A stretch of DNA of 64,000 nt from Paraburkholderia sp. PREW-6R (GTDB lineage Bacteria; Pseudomonadota; Gammaproteobacteria; Burkholderiales; Burkholderiaceae). Below, piece after piece: positions 17,488 through 26,260 of this stretch; position 1 is the first letter of the stretch, and every line of letters starts with the position of its first letter. Location: the NCBI RefSeq assembly GCF_039621805.1, contig NZ_CP155073.1, positions 310,001-374,000 on the forward strand, written 5' to 3'. Made by a program: the position numbers and the translations under genes. The notes below the pieces were generated by a model. The model had not been told where the DNA came from, did not search any database, and saw nothing but the letters and a program-made list of their open reading frames with translations.

Positions 17488-18237
17488 TCAGCCAGCGGCC
17501 TTGCCTTGCTTTGCCACGGCAGCCTGCGCCTTCGCGATCGCATCCTGGTCGCCGAGATAGTAGTGTTTGATCGGCTTCAGGTCGGCGTCCAGTTCATACA
17601 CGAGCGGTACGCCATTAGGAATATTCAGGCCGACGATGTCGTCGTCCGAAATATTGTCGAGGTACTTCACCAGCGCGCGGATCGAATTGCCGTGCGCGGC
17701 GATCACCACGTTGCGGCCGCCCTTGATGGCCGGCGCGATCGACTCGTTCCACAGCGGCAGTACGCGCGCCACCGTGTCCTTGAGGCACTCGGTGAGCGGC
17801 AACTGCTCGCGCGGCACCTTGGCATAGCGCGGGTCGTTGTACGGCGCGCGTTCGTCCGACGCGTCGAGCGGCGGCGGCGGCGTGTCGTAGCTGCGGCGCC
17901 AGATCAGCACCTGTTCGTCGCCGAATCTGGCGGCGGTTTCCGCCTTGTTCAAACCGGACAGACCGCCATAGTGGCGTTCGTTCAGCCGCCACGAATGCAC
18001 GACCGGGATATACATCTGATCCATCTGGTCCTGCACGTGCCACAGCGTGCGAATCGCGCGCTTGAGCACCGAGGTGTAGGCGATATCGAACGCGTAGCCT
18101 GATTGCTTCAGCAGCAGACCCGCCTGCTGCGCCTCGCGATTACCCTGCTCCGTCAGGTCGACGTCGACCCAGCCCGTGAAGCGGTTTTCCTTGTTCCACG
18201 TCGATTCGCCGTGGCGGATGAGAACGAGTTTGTACAT
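17488..18237 (-). CDS. gpmA: 2,3-bisphosphoglycerate-dependent phosphoglycerate mutase
   Basis: A 249-residue dPGM. The catalytic His is in [18 protein letters not shown], with the second active-site stretch [19 protein letters not shown] and the donor motif [14 protein letters not shown]. It interconverts 3- and 2-phosphoglycerate in glycolysis and gluconeogenesis. Length is that of the family. It is divergent from yibN with a 135-base spacer. Confidence 0.96.
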   Translation of the reverse strand: MYKLVLIRHGESTWNKENRFTGWVDVDLTEQGNREAQQAGLLLKQSGYAFDIAYTSVLKRAIRTLWHVQDQMDQMYIPVVHSWRLNERHYGGLSGLNKAETAARFGDEQVLIWRRSYDTPPPPLDASDERAPYNDPRYAKVPREQLPLTECLKDTVARVLPLWNESIAPAIKGGRNVVIAAHGNSIRALVKYLDNISDDDIVGLNIPNGVPLVYELDADLKPIKHYYLGDQDAIAKAQAAVAKQGKAAG

Positions 18238-18320
18238 GAGATTGCCGGTCGGTAGTGGGGAAGCAGTAAGCGTTGCGGGGTCCGTGGAAGGAGCGCCGCC
18301 ATCGCGTCAGGTGGTTATTT

Positions 18321-18326
18321 TATAAT
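18321..18326 (+). promoter_or_regulatory. -10 element for the yibN-grxC genes
   Basis: A consensus TATAAT at 18321-18326 overlaps an in-frame ATG (18325-18327) of the rhodanese frame. If used, transcription starts after that ATG, which supports the GTG at 18373 as the true start. No good -35 is visible 17 bases upstream. Confidence 0.5.
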
Positions 18327-18372
18327 GGCTGGATTGCCCTTTTCGATTTCTCTCTTTTTCGGCGGATTTTCC

Positions 18373-18813
18373 GTGAAGTTTTTCACTGATTACACAAACC
18401 TTGTACTGATCGCGATCGTCCTCATCTCCGGCGGACTGCTGCTGTGGCCGACCATCAGCCGGCGCGGCCGTGGCGGCCTGTCAGCCGCTGAAGCCACGCA
18501 ACTGATCAACCGGCGCAATGCGGCGGTGATCGATCTGCGGCCATCCGCGGAATATGCCAAGGGGCACCTGCCCGCGGCACGGCATCTCGAATTCGCGGAA
18601 TTGCAGGCCAAAGTCGCGCAGCTCGTGAAGAACAAAACCAATCCGGTGCTGCTGGTTTGCCAGAATGGCCAGCAGTCGAACAAGGCAGCGCGTATCGTGC
18701 AGGATGCGGGATATGCGGAAGTCCACGTTCTCGACGGCGGTGTCGACGCATGGCAGAAAGCCGGCATGCCGGTCGTGAAGCAGCAGGTCGTGAAACAAGG
18801 AGCAGCCAAGTGA
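18373..18813 (+). CDS. Membrane-anchored rhodanese-like protein, YibN type
   Basis: A 146-residue protein with an N-terminal membrane helix (about residues 8-26) and a rhodanese domain. The active-site loop reads LLVCQNGQQSNKAA, so the catalytic cysteine is present. In E. coli, yibN lies in the same order before grxC, secB and gpsA, as here. The GTG at 18373 is chosen because a TATAAT element covers the upstream ATG at 18325. Its stop overlaps the start of grxC by 4 bases, so the two are translationally coupled. Substrate unknown. Confidence 0.83.
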   Translation: MKFFTDYTNLVLIAIVLISGGLLLWPTISRRGRGGLSAAEATQLINRRNAAVIDLRPSAEYAKGHLPAARHLEFAELQAKVAQLVKNKTNPVLLVCQNGQQSNKAARIVQDAGYAEVHVLDGGVDAWQKAGMPVVKQQVVKQGAAK

Positions 18814-19073
18814 ACAAAGTGATCATGTACAGCACCCAGGTGTGCCCGTATTGCCAGATGGCCGAACGTCTTTTAAAGTCGCGCGGCGTCGAGCACATCG
18901 AAAAGGTACTGATCGACAAGGATCCGGCCCGGCGTGAAGAAATGATGACCCGGACCGGTCGTCGCACGGTGCCGCAGGTGTTCATCGGCGAGACGCATGT
19001 CGGCGGCTACGACGACCTGTCCGCGCTCGATCGCGCGGGCGGTCTGACGCCTTTGCTCGAAGCTACGGCTTGA
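18810..19073 (+). CDS. grxC: Glutaredoxin 3
   Basis: An 87-residue glutaredoxin with the dithiol site CPYC near residue 12 and the GSH-binding RRTVPQVFIGETHVGGYDDL segment. It reduces disulfides with glutathione, which is made by gshA/gshB 8 kb away. The GTG start at 18810 overlaps the upstream stop codon (GTGA) and has AAGGAG 8 bases before it. Confidence 0.93.
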   Translation: MNKVIMYSTQVCPYCQMAERLLKSRGVEHIEKVLIDKDPARREEMMTRTGRRTVPQVFIGETHVGGYDDLSALDRAGGLTPLLEATA

Positions 19074-19256
19074 AGTCATTGCCGGAAGTCATTGCTGAAT
19101 CCACTGCCTGAATCGCGCGCCAGCCGGCGCGCAGACCGGCGGACTCGACACACTGGCGCAGCGCCGCCCTGGCAGGCCGGCAATGCGTCGCAACGATCTG
19201 GCGGCCCGTGAAAATCATGGGCTGCCGTTACGCCTATCTATTTGGGATCCCCCATC

Positions 19257-19727
19257 ATGTCCGACGAGAATAATCAGCCGTTCTTCAACATCCAGCGTAT
19301 CTATCTGAAGGACATGTCCCTCGAGCAGCCAAATTCGCCGGGCATCTTCCTCGAGCAGGAAATGCCGTCGGTGGAAGTGGAAGTCGACGTAAAGGCCGAG
19401 CGCCTCGCCGACACCGTGTTCGAAATCCTCGTCACGGGCACCGTCACGGCCAAAGTGTCGGACAAGGTTGCTTTCCTGATCGAAGCCAAGCAAGCCGGCA
19501 TTTTCGACATCCGCAACATTCCGGCTGAACAGATCGATCCGCTCGTCGGCATTGCCTGCCCGACCATCCTGTTTCCGTACCTGCGCTCGAATATTGCAGA
19601 CGCCATCACGCGCGCCGGTTTCCCGCCGATCCACCTCGCCGAAATCAACTTCCAGGCACTGTACGAGCAGCGCCTTGCGCAGCTTGGCGGCCAGGAAGGC
19701 GCGGCGCAGAACGGCGTCGCGCACTAA
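19257..19727 (+). CDS. secB: Protein-export chaperone SecB
   Basis: A 156-residue SecB. Signature segments [20 protein letters not shown] and [10 protein letters not shown] are present, with [28 protein letters not shown] near the C-terminus. It keeps preproteins unfolded and hands them to SecA. The ATG at 19257 is preferred over a TTG five codons upstream. It stands 183 bases after grxC and 22 bases before gpsA. Confidence 0.95.
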   Translation: MSDENNQPFFNIQRIYLKDMSLEQPNSPGIFLEQEMPSVEVEVDVKAERLADTVFEILVTGTVTAKVSDKVAFLIEAKQAGIFDIRNIPAEQIDPLVGIACPTILFPYLRSNIADAITRAGFPPIHLAEINFQALYEQRLAQLGGQEGAAQNGVAH

Positions 19728-19749
19728 CCGGTCACAGGCAGTGCCGGCT

Positions 19750-20748
19750 ATGAAGGTGGCTGTACTCGGCGCCGGCGCGTGGGGAACAGCCCTCGCCGGC
19801 CATCTGGCCGCGCGTCACGACACGGTGCTGTGGGCGCGCGAGCCCGCACTCGTCGCCGACCTCACCGCTTCGCACGAAAACGCCCGCTATCTGGCGGGCG
19901 TTGCTTTGCCGGCGTCGCTTCGCTACGAAGCGGACCTCGCCGCCGCGCTCGGCCACGCGCCTGGCGAAAGTGCGCTCTGCGTCGTCGCCACGCCGGTGGC
20001 GGGATTGCGAGGTCTGTTCCAGGCCATGCGTGCCGCGGGCAAGGTGCCGGCGAACATCGTGTGGTTGTGCAAAGGCTTTGAAGCGGACTCGCAGTTGCTG
20101 CCGCATCAGGTGGTGGCCGCCGAACTGCCCGAGCACGCCAGCAACGGCGTGCTGTCCGGTCCGAGCTTCGCGCGGGAAGTGGGGCAGGGCCTGCCGGTTG
20201 CGCTGACCATCGCGAGTGCGTCGGCGGCCTGTCGCGAGCGTACGGTCGCGGCGTTTCATCACGGCGCCATGCGCATCTATACCGGCGACGACCTCGTCGG
20301 CGTGGAAGTGGGCGGTGCGGTGAAAAACGTGCTGGCCATTGCAACGGGTATCGCCGACGGTCTCGGGCTTGGCCTGAATGCCCGGGCCGCGCTGATCACA
20401 CGCGGTCTCGCGGAAATGTCGCGGCTTGGCGTGACGCTCGGCGGACGCGCGGAGACGTTCACGGGTTTGACCGGCTTGGGTGACCTGATTCTCACCGCCA
20501 CGGGCGATCTGTCGCGCAATCGCACGGTGGGTGTGCAGCTTGCCAGCGGTCGTTCGCTGAACGAGATTCTCGGCGGGCTGGGCCATGTCGCCGAAGGCGT
20601 GCGTTGCGCGCAGGCCGTACTTGGCATCGCTCGCGCCCATTCGATCGAGATGCCGATCACACAGGCGGTCTGCGCCGTGCTATTCGACGCGGTGGCGCCC
20701 CGCGACGCCGTCAGCGCGCTGTTGCGGCGCGACTCAAAAGCTGAATAA
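19750..20748 (+). CDS. gpsA: Glycerol-3-phosphate dehydrogenase [NAD(P)+]
   Basis: A 332-residue enzyme with the Rossmann start [20 protein letters not shown], the conserved [13 protein letters not shown], and the catalytic lysine region [17 protein letters not shown]. It makes sn-glycerol-3-phosphate for phospholipids. The gene order secB-gpsA is conserved with E. coli. The ATG is 22 bases after secB; the longer frame overlapping secB is not family-like. Confidence 0.95.
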   Translation: MKVAVLGAGAWGTALAGHLAARHDTVLWAREPALVADLTASHENARYLAGVALPASLRYEADLAAALGHAPGESALCVVATPVAGLRGLFQAMRAAGKVPANIVWLCKGFEADSQLLPHQVVAAELPEHASNGVLSGPSFAREVGQGLPVALTIASASAACRERTVAAFHHGAMRIYTGDDLVGVEVGGAVKNVLAIATGIADGLGLGLNARAALITRGLAEMSRLGVTLGGRAETFTGLTGLGDLILTATGDLSRNRTVGVQLASGRSLNEILGGLGHVAEGVRCAQAVLGIARAHSIEMPITQAVCAVLFDAVAPRDAVSALLRRDSKAE

Positions 20749-20760
20749 GCGTTGTCGATC

Positions 20761-20798
20761 AGCCGTTTAGCGCTGTATTGCGCTGAACGGCTGCTTTC
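20761..20798 (+). terminator. Hairpin terminator after gpsA
   Basis: A 13-bp stem with one G-U pair, arms 20761-20773 (AGCCGTTTAGCGC) and 20780-20792 (GCGCTGAACGGCT), 6-base loop, followed by GCTTTCTG. Placed 12 bases after the gpsA stop. Confidence 0.65.
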
Positions 20799-20845
20799 TG
20801 TCGCTGTCCACGTTTTCATCGACGCTTCGGATCAGCGAGGTTCTC

Positions 20846-21394
20846 ATGCTCAGATTCAACCAGTGCACGCTGGAAGCCCGCGTGGTGGACATCACCACGC
20901 TCGACGTGGATGCCATCGTCAACGCGGCGAATACGTCGCTGATGGGCGGCGGCGGCGTGGACGGCGCGATTCACCGCGCGGCCGGCAAGCAGCTGGTGCG
21001 CGAATGCGAGACGCTCGGCGGTTGCGCGACCGGCGACGCCAAAGTCACACGCGGTTACGACCTGCCGGCAAAGCACGTGATTCACGCGGTGGGTCCCGTG
21101 TGGCGCGGCGGGGCGCATGGCGAGGCCGATCTGCTCGCCTCCTGCTACCAGCGTTCAATGGAGGCGGCGCGGGCCGCGCATTGCACGAGCATCGCGTTTC
21201 CGGCGATCAGCTGTGGCGTGTACCGTTTTCCCGCCAACAAAGCCGTGCCGATCGCGGTCAGCACCGTGCTCGAAACCTTGCCGCACACGCCGCAAATCGA
21301 GCGGGTAATCTTCGCCTGCTTCGACGAAGCAATGTTGGCGCGCTATGAAACCGAACTGAAAAGGCGTCAGGCGCCGCCCTCGAAGCCCATTTGA
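20846..21394 (+). CDS. Macrodomain protein, O-acetyl-ADP-ribose deacetylase type
   Basis: A 182-residue single macrodomain. The ADP-ribose-binding motif [18 protein letters not shown] is near residues 26-43 and a second loop [11 protein letters not shown] near 123. Its length and motifs match the YmdB/MacroD-type hydrolases that remove O-acetyl-ADP-ribose or mono-ADP-ribose from proteins. It is a solo gene; its last 28 bases overlap the 3' end of the convergent trmL. Confidence 0.9.
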   Translation: MLRFNQCTLEARVVDITTLDVDAIVNAANTSLMGGGGVDGAIHRAAGKQLVRECETLGGCATGDAKVTRGYDLPAKHVIHAVGPVWRGGAHGEADLLASCYQRSMEAARAAHCTSIAFPAISCGVYRFPANKAVPIAVSTVLETLPHTPQIERVIFACFDEAMLARYETELKRRQAPPSKPI

Positions 21395-21837
21395 CGCCAC
21401 GCTTCGAATACCACGATAGCAACGGAATTCGAGAGATTCAGGCTGCGATTGCCCGGCCGCATCGGCAAGCGCACGCGCTGCGGGTTCTCGAACTGGTCGA
21501 GTACGCCGTCGGGCAGGCCGCGCGTTTCAGCGCCGAACACGAACCAGTCGCCGGCGTGAAACGCGTGCTCGTGAAAACGCCCGGCGCCGCGGGTGGTAAA
21601 GGCGAACATCCGGGCTGGGTCAGGCGACTCTTTCGCGATGAACGCCGACCAGTCGGCATGCACGTTCATCTGCGCGTACTCGTGATAGTCGAGGCCCGCG
21701 CGGCGCAGCTTGGCGTCGTCGAGTGGAAAGCCGAGCGGTTCGATCAGATGCAAACGTGCGCCGGTATTCGCGCACAGGCGGATGACATTGCCGGTGTTCG
21801 GCGGAATTTCGGGTTCTACGAGAACGACATTGAACAT
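21367..21837 (-). CDS. trmL: tRNA (cytidine(34)-2'-O)-methyltransferase
   Basis: A 156-residue SPOUT-class enzyme. It starts [26 protein letters not shown] and has the knot motifs [10 protein letters not shown] and [24 protein letters not shown]. TrmL methylates the wobble base of certain leucine tRNAs. It lies 18 bases downstream of the ComF-type gene on the same strand, and overlaps the macrodomain gene at the 3' end. Confidence 0.93.
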   Translation of the reverse strand: MFNVVLVEPEIPPNTGNVIRLCANTGARLHLIEPLGFPLDDAKLRRAGLDYHEYAQMNVHADWSAFIAKESPDPARMFAFTTRGAGRFHEHAFHAGDWFVFGAETRGLPDGVLDQFENPQRVRLPMRPGNRSLNLSNSVAIVVFEAWRQMGFEGGA

Positions 21838-21855
21838 GGCGAGATTGGTTGAAAA

Positions 21856-22641
21856 CTAGTTTTTTGGCGTGCGCAGCGCGACGAAGCTGGTGACGCGTCG
21901 CGCGCCTGCCGCCTTCAGCGTGCGGGCCAGCGCTTCGAGCGTGGCGCCGGTCGTCATCACATCGTCGACGATACCCACGTGCAAGCCTTGCACCGCAACC
22001 GCCACCTGAAACGCGCGGCCCACGTTGAGCCGGCGTGCGTCGAGGTCGAGCCGGGATTGCGGCGCCGTGTGGATCACGCGCCGCACCAGCGTTGCTTCGC
22101 CGCGAACCTGAAGCGCGCGAGCGAGCGGTCTGGCAATCTGCCACGCCTGGTTGTAGCCGCGCTCGACCAGACGTCTGCGTGCAAGCGGAACGGGCGCGAT
22201 GACATCCGGGCGCTCGTCGGCGGTTTGCCAGGTGTCTAGCGCGAGGCGCGCGAGACGTTGTGCGAATTCGTCGGCCAGCATCAGCCGGGCGCGGAATTTC
22301 AGGCCGACTGCGAGCGTGTCGAGCGGCGCACGGTAGTCGGCGAGCGCGAATGTCGCGTCGAACGGCGGCGGCTCGCGCGTACAGTCAGGGCACAGATACT
22401 TCAGAGGCGCCACGCGCCGCCCGGACGCGAGCGGCAGCGCGCAAGCAACGCAGCGAAGCCGGCCTTCGTTCCAGTGAGCGTCGTCGCAATCCCCGCACAA
22501 CGTGTTATGCGACAAATTGCCGCATAACGCGCACAGATTCGGCAGCGCGGCGTGCATCACGCGGGGCCAGGCCGAACGCACCCTGCGCGCGAACTGCGCA
22601 ATGGATCGACCGCACGACGACGAAATTTGCCGCAATGGCAT
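21856..22641 (-). CDS. ComF-family phosphoribosyltransferase-like protein
   Basis: A 261-residue ComF/GntX-type protein. An N-terminal double zinc finger uses CALC...CGDC and CVAC...CPDC (about residues 36-95), and the C-terminal phosphoribosyltransferase fold has the PRPP loop VGIVDDVMTTGATLE. Related proteins act in DNA uptake during competence. A comM-type gene is also in this window, though not adjacent. It is divergent from the methyltransferase gene with an 84-base spacer that carries the -10-like TATACT at 22693-22698 on the plus strand. Confidence 0.88.
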   Translation of the reverse strand: MPLRQISSSCGRSIAQFARRVRSAWPRVMHAALPNLCALCGNLSHNTLCGDCDDAHWNEGRLRCVACALPLASGRRVAPLKYLCPDCTREPPPFDATFALADYRAPLDTLAVGLKFRARLMLADEFAQRLARLALDTWQTADERPDVIAPVPLARRRLVERGYNQAWQIARPLARALQVRGEATLVRRVIHTAPQSRLDLDARRLNVGRAFQVAVAVQGLHVGIVDDVMTTGATLEALARTLKAAGARRVTSFVALRTPKN

Positions 22642-22725
22642 GTGTGGACCGCCCGCGAGGGCCTATCACGCTGAATGGAAGGAAGCGAACGAGTATACTT
22701 CCTGCTTCACGCCAGCACGACACCC

Positions 22726-23691
22726 ATGTCCCCAACAACCGCTCAATCTGGCCGTCCGGCCTATGATTCCCGGCGCCTGCGGCGGATTTTCGACCGCCGT
22801 GCCGCGACTTTCGACGACGTCGCGTTCCTGCCGCGCGAGATTGCGCAGCGCATGCGTGAGCGTCTCGACTACATCAAGGTCGCGCCATCGAGCGTGCTCG
22901 ACGCCGGCTGCGGCGCCGGCGAGGACATCCCCGCATTGCGCGAACGCTTCCCGGAAGCGCCGGTGTTCGGCTCCGACCTGTCGCACGGCATGCTCGTCCG
23001 TGCATTGCAGCATGACTCGGGCGACACGAGCTGGCGGCGCTTTCTGCCCGCATCGATCGGCAAGGCGCTCGGCGCGCGCGGGCCCCGCTTCGCACAGGCC
23101 GATTTCTCGGCGCTGCCGTTCGCGGCCGGCGCGTTCGAGTTCGTCTGGTCCAATCTCGCGTTGCACTGGCATTCGCGCCCCGATCTCGTGTTTCCCGAAT
23201 GGCAGCGTGTGCTGAAAGTGAACGGCCTGCTCATGTTCAGCACGCTCGGCCCCGACTCGCTCAAGGAGTTGCGCGGCGCGTATGCGGAGGTCGAGGCCGC
23301 GCATGGCGTCACGTCGCGCAAACATGTGATCGACTTCGTCGACATGCATGATCTCGGGGATATGCTGGTGGAAAGCGGCTTCGAAATCCCGGTGATGGAC
23401 CAGGAGACGCTCACCATCACCTACAAGTCACCCGGGTCGCTGCTTGCCGACGTGCGTCGCTGGGGCGCTTATCCGTTCGAGCGCGAAGCCGTGCCTGGCG
23501 CGGCGGCGCGCCGGTTGCACAAGGCATTGCTCGCAGCGCTCGAGGCGGGCCGGCGCGCCGACGGCACGATCGCGCTGACGTTCGAAGTGATCTACGGACA
23601 CGCATGGAAGGCTGTGCCGCGCACCACGGCGGAAGGTCACGGAATCGTACGGATCGAGGATATCGGCAGGGGTTCTGCAAGGAATCGGTGA
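22726..23691 (+). CDS. BioC-like SAM-dependent methyltransferase
   Basis: A 321-residue class I methyltransferase. SAM motif I is VLDAGCGAGEDIPALRERFP and the post-motif acidic turn is FGSDLSHGM; LMFSTLGPDSLKELR follows. BioC methylates malonyl-ACP to disguise it for biotin precursor synthesis. The overall pattern fits BioC, but no bio genes are adjacent, so the product could be a related methyltransferase. The ATG at 22726 is used; 17 upstream codons are dropped. Confidence 0.75.
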   Translation: MSPTTAQSGRPAYDSRRLRRIFDRRAATFDDVAFLPREIAQRMRERLDYIKVAPSSVLDAGCGAGEDIPALRERFPEAPVFGSDLSHGMLVRALQHDSGDTSWRRFLPASIGKALGARGPRFAQADFSALPFAAGAFEFVWSNLALHWHSRPDLVFPEWQRVLKVNGLLMFSTLGPDSLKELRGAYAEVEAAHGVTSRKHVIDFVDMHDLGDMLVESGFEIPVMDQETLTITYKSPGSLLADVRRWGAYPFEREAVPGAAARRLHKALLAALEAGRRADGTIALTFEVIYGHAWKAVPRTTAEGHGIVRIEDIGRGSARNR

Positions 23692-23713
23692 GCAATCGGT
23701 GAGCAATCGGCGA
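23681..23713. repeat. Three tandem 11-base units at the end of the methyltransferase gene
   Basis: Units GGAATCGGTGA (23681-23691), GCAATCGGTGA (23692-23702) and GCAATCGGCGA (23703-23713). The TGA of the first is the stop codon of the upstream gene, so the repeat copies the gene's last codons into the spacer. Confidence 0.8.
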
Positions 23714-24020
23714 GGCGTAAAGAGGGCATCTGTTATGCCTGAAATTACCGCTTCGACAGACGCACAAAAGCCGCGTCAAAATGGCGCGGAGGCTTGTCGC
23801 AAGGGGCTTGTGGGCCGATCGGCGCTTGCTTGTGGATGCTATGGATCGCGCCTATAATGCGTCAGTTTGTCGCCCGGCGTTCCCACATTTGGGGCGACAG
23901 GCCCGAGGCTAAGGGCTGCAGCAGGAGAAGCGCGGCAGTGATCGAGCGGGCCCGGTGTCCGGGGCTGCAAAACATGTCGCAGGCAGTGCGTGGATTGGAG
24001 ACAATCGGCAGGAGGCAGCG
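23692..24020. other. Spacer upstream of the aa3 oxidase locus
   Basis: A 329-base region holding the tail of an 11-base tandem repeat, the promoter at 23830-23858, and a leader of about 155 bases before the DUF2244 gene. The leader contains many G/A-rich stretches but no riboswitch or RNA gene that I recognise. Confidence 0.4.
23830..23858 (+). promoter_or_regulatory. Sigma-70 promoter upstream of the oxidase locus
   Basis: TTGTGG (23830-23835) and a consensus TATAAT (23853-23858) with a 17-base spacer. It is the first good promoter upstream of the DUF2244 gene and ctaC. Confidence 0.65.
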
Positions 24021-24494
24021 GTGGGTGCATCTGATCTGCTGGCGAATTCGGAACCGGTTCTGCAAGACTGGACGATGAAACGCAACTGTTCGATATCGCC
24101 GCGGCAGTTCGTGTATTTCTATGTGTCGCTTGCGTTGTTCTCGTTGGCCATTGCTTTCATGCTGGTACTGGTCGGCGCGTGGCTGGTGTTGCCGTTCACC
24201 GGCGTCGAATTGCTTGCGGTAGGCATTGCGTTTGCCATTTATGCGCGTCATGCGGTGGATTACGAGCGTATCCGGCTGTTTCCAAATCGGCTCGTCATCG
24301 AGCAGGTCAGCGCCGATCGGCTCACGCAGTTCGAATTCAATCCGCGCTGGGTGCGGATCGAGGCGGGCGCAACGCCGCGTGACCAGATCAAACTGGTCTC
24401 GCGCGGGCAGACGATCATGATCGGGCAACATCTCGCGCAGTATCGGCGCGCGCAGTTCGCAGGCGAACTGCGCATGTGGCTCGCACGTTGTTAG
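24021..24494 (+). CDS. DUF2244 membrane protein
   Basis: A 157-residue integral membrane protein of the DUF2244 family. Two adjacent hydrophobic helices (about residues 31-75) are followed by a soluble C-terminal domain with YERIRLFPNRLVIEQ. The GTG at 24021 has a full AGGAGG (24010-24015) five bases upstream, which decides the start over a GTG at 23955. It precedes ctaC by about 90 bases. Members often sit beside cytochrome oxidase genes, so a role with the oxidase is a context inference only. Confidence 0.78.
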   Translation: MGASDLLANSEPVLQDWTMKRNCSISPRQFVYFYVSLALFSLAIAFMLVLVGAWLVLPFTGVELLAVGIAFAIYARHAVDYERIRLFPNRLVIEQVSADRLTQFEFNPRWVRIEAGATPRDQIKLVSRGQTIMIGQHLAQYRRAQFAGELRMWLARC

Positions 24495-24584
24495 AACGTG
24501 CCGGGCACGCGCCGTTCACGGGGAGCGCGGGAGTGCCTGCCGGCGGGGTCGAGGGTTTGAATGGAAATTTTGGGTAAGGAAGCT

Positions 24585-26216
24585 ATGAAAACAATCAAGC
24601 GAGCCCTCATGGGTGTGCTGGCGATGAGCGGACTGCTTTTCGCCGGCGCGGCCCTGGCAGTGGGCGATGTTCCGGGCGGCCCTGCCGTCAACGAGATCAA
24701 TCTCCAGCCGCCTGCGACCAAAATCGCTGAGGAGCTTTTCAGCCTCCACATGTTCATGCTGGTTCTGTGCCTCGTCATCTTCGTCGGCGTGTTCGGCGTG
24801 ATGTTCTATTCGATCTTCGCGCACCGCAAATCGAAAGGCCATAAGGCTTCCAATTTCCACGAAAGCACCACGGTCGAAATCATCTGGACGATCGTGCCGT
24901 TCATCATTGTCGTGCTGATGGCGCTGCCCGCCACCAGGACGGTGGTCGCAATGAAAGACACCACGAATGCCGACGTCACCATCAAGGTCACCGGCTATCA
25001 GTGGAAGTGGGGCTACGACTACGTGAAGGGCCCGGGCGAGGGCATCAACTTCCTGTCCACGCTGGCCACCCCGCGTGCCGAGACCGACGGTCGTGAACCG
25101 ATTTCCACTACGTATCTGCAGGAAGTGGACAACCCGCTCGTTGTCCCCGTCAACAAGAAAATCCGCATCATTACCACCGCGAACGACGTGGTCCACTCCT
25201 GGTACGTGCCCGCCTTCGGCGTGAAGCAGGACGCGATTCCGGGTTTCGTGCGCGACACCTGGTTCAAGGCCGACAAGACCGGCACGTTCCGCGGCTTCTG
25301 TACTGAACTCTGCGGCAAGGAACACGCGTTCATGCCGGTCGTAGTCGAAGTGCTGTCGGCAGACGACTACGCGAAGTGGGTCGACGCGCAGAAGAAAAAA
25401 ATGGCGGCGGGTCAGGACGATCCGAACAAGACGTACACCATGGCCGAACTGATGGACCGGGGCGGTAAGGTCTACGCTGCGAACTGCGCGGTCTGTCACC
25501 AGCCGACCGGTAAGGGCGCGGGCGCATTCCCGGCGCTCGACGGCAGCAAGATCGCCAACGGCGCGATCGCCGAACACGTGAGTCTCGTGCTGAAGGGCAA
25601 GAACGCCATGCCGTCGTGGGCGCCTACGTTGAACGACGTCGAGATTGCGTCGGTCATCACGTACGAACGTAATTCGTGGGGCAACCACACGGGTGACATG
25701 CTCCAGCCGAAGCAGGTGGCGGACGCCCGCAATGGCAAACTGCCGGAAGGCGGCAACCATCTGGCGGACGCAGGCGCGGCGGGTGCGGCGAGCGGCGCGG
25801 CGGCAGGCGGTGCCGAAGCGGCATCCGGCGCGGCGGCGGCTGCGGACGCATCCGGCGCGCAAGCGGCCGGGGCGGGGTCGGACAGCGCGGCGTCGCAGGC
25901 GGCTTTGCCGGCCAGCGTCTACTTCGACTCGGGCAAGAGCACGTTGCCGGCCGACGCGAAAGCGGCGGTCGAGGCGGCCGCGGCCTACGCGAAGGCGCAC
26001 CCGGATGCACGATTCGCCGTGTCGGGCTTTACCGACGCCACCGGTTCCGCCGACCTCAACGCGAAGCTTGCGAAGAGCCGTGCAGAAGCCGTGCGCGACG
26101 CAATGAAAGCAGCCGGCATCGCCGAAGATCATATTATCTTGAAGAAGCCGGAAACGATCACGGGCAGCAGCGACGCGAAAGAAGCCCGGCGTGTTCAGAT
26201 CAGTCCGGCTGCCTGA
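24585..26216 (+). CDS. ctaC: Cytochrome c oxidase subunit II fused to cytochrome c and OmpA-like domains
   Basis: A 543-residue protein with four parts. A signal peptide (1-25) precedes two membrane helices (about 52-78 and 98-118). The CuA domain has His204 and the CTELCGKEH cluster (Cys239, Cys243, His247, Met250). A cytochrome c domain has heme motif CAVCH (301-305) and a likely axial Met342 in NAMPSW. After an Ala/Gly/Ser-rich linker (about 395-440) an OmpA-like domain fills 444-543. In it, SGFTDATGSADLN and SRAEAV keep an Asp and Arg 15 residues apart, the spacing of the diaminopimelate-binding pair in OmpA/Pal proteins. It takes electrons from cytochrome c to CuA and subunit I. The start at 24585 begins the signal peptide after AAGGA; an in-frame ATG at 24561 with GAGGG is an alternative. 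Confidence 0.93.
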   Translation: MKTIKRALMGVLAMSGLLFAGAALAVGDVPGGPAVNEINLQPPATKIAEELFSLHMFMLVLCLVIFVGVFGVMFYSIFAHRKSKGHKASNFHESTTVEIIWTIVPFIIVVLMALPATRTVVAMKDTTNADVTIKVTGYQWKWGYDYVKGPGEGINFLSTLATPRAETDGREPISTTYLQEVDNPLVVPVNKKIRIITTANDVVHSWYVPAFGVKQDAIPGFVRDTWFKADKTGTFRGFCTELCGKEHAFMPVVVEVLSADDYAKWVDAQKKKMAAGQDDPNKTYTMAELMDRGGKVYAANCAVCHQPTGKGAGAFPALDGSKIANGAIAEHVSLVLKGKNAMPSWAPTLNDVEIASVITYERNSWGNHTGDMLQPKQVADARNGKLPEGGNHLADAGAAGAASGAAAGGAEAASGAAAAADASGAQAAGAGSDSAASQAALPASVYFDSGKSTLPADAKAAVEAAAAYAKAHPDARFAVSGFTDATGSADLNAKLAKSRAEAVRDAMKAAGIAEDHIILKKPETITGSSDAKEARRVQISPAA

Positions 26217-26260
26217 CGTGTTCCTGGTCAGCACCGCAGTATTCGCATTAGGAGATTGTC

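Noticed and set aside
23692..24020. Possible riboswitch in the oxidase leader
   Set aside because: The 155-base leader has no conserved riboswitch pattern that I can match; an ordinary long leader is the simpler reading.
24516..26234. 572-codon minus-strand frame opposite ctaC
   Set aside because: Antisense shadow; composition is Arg/His-rich and has no motif, and the plus strand has CuA and heme motifs.
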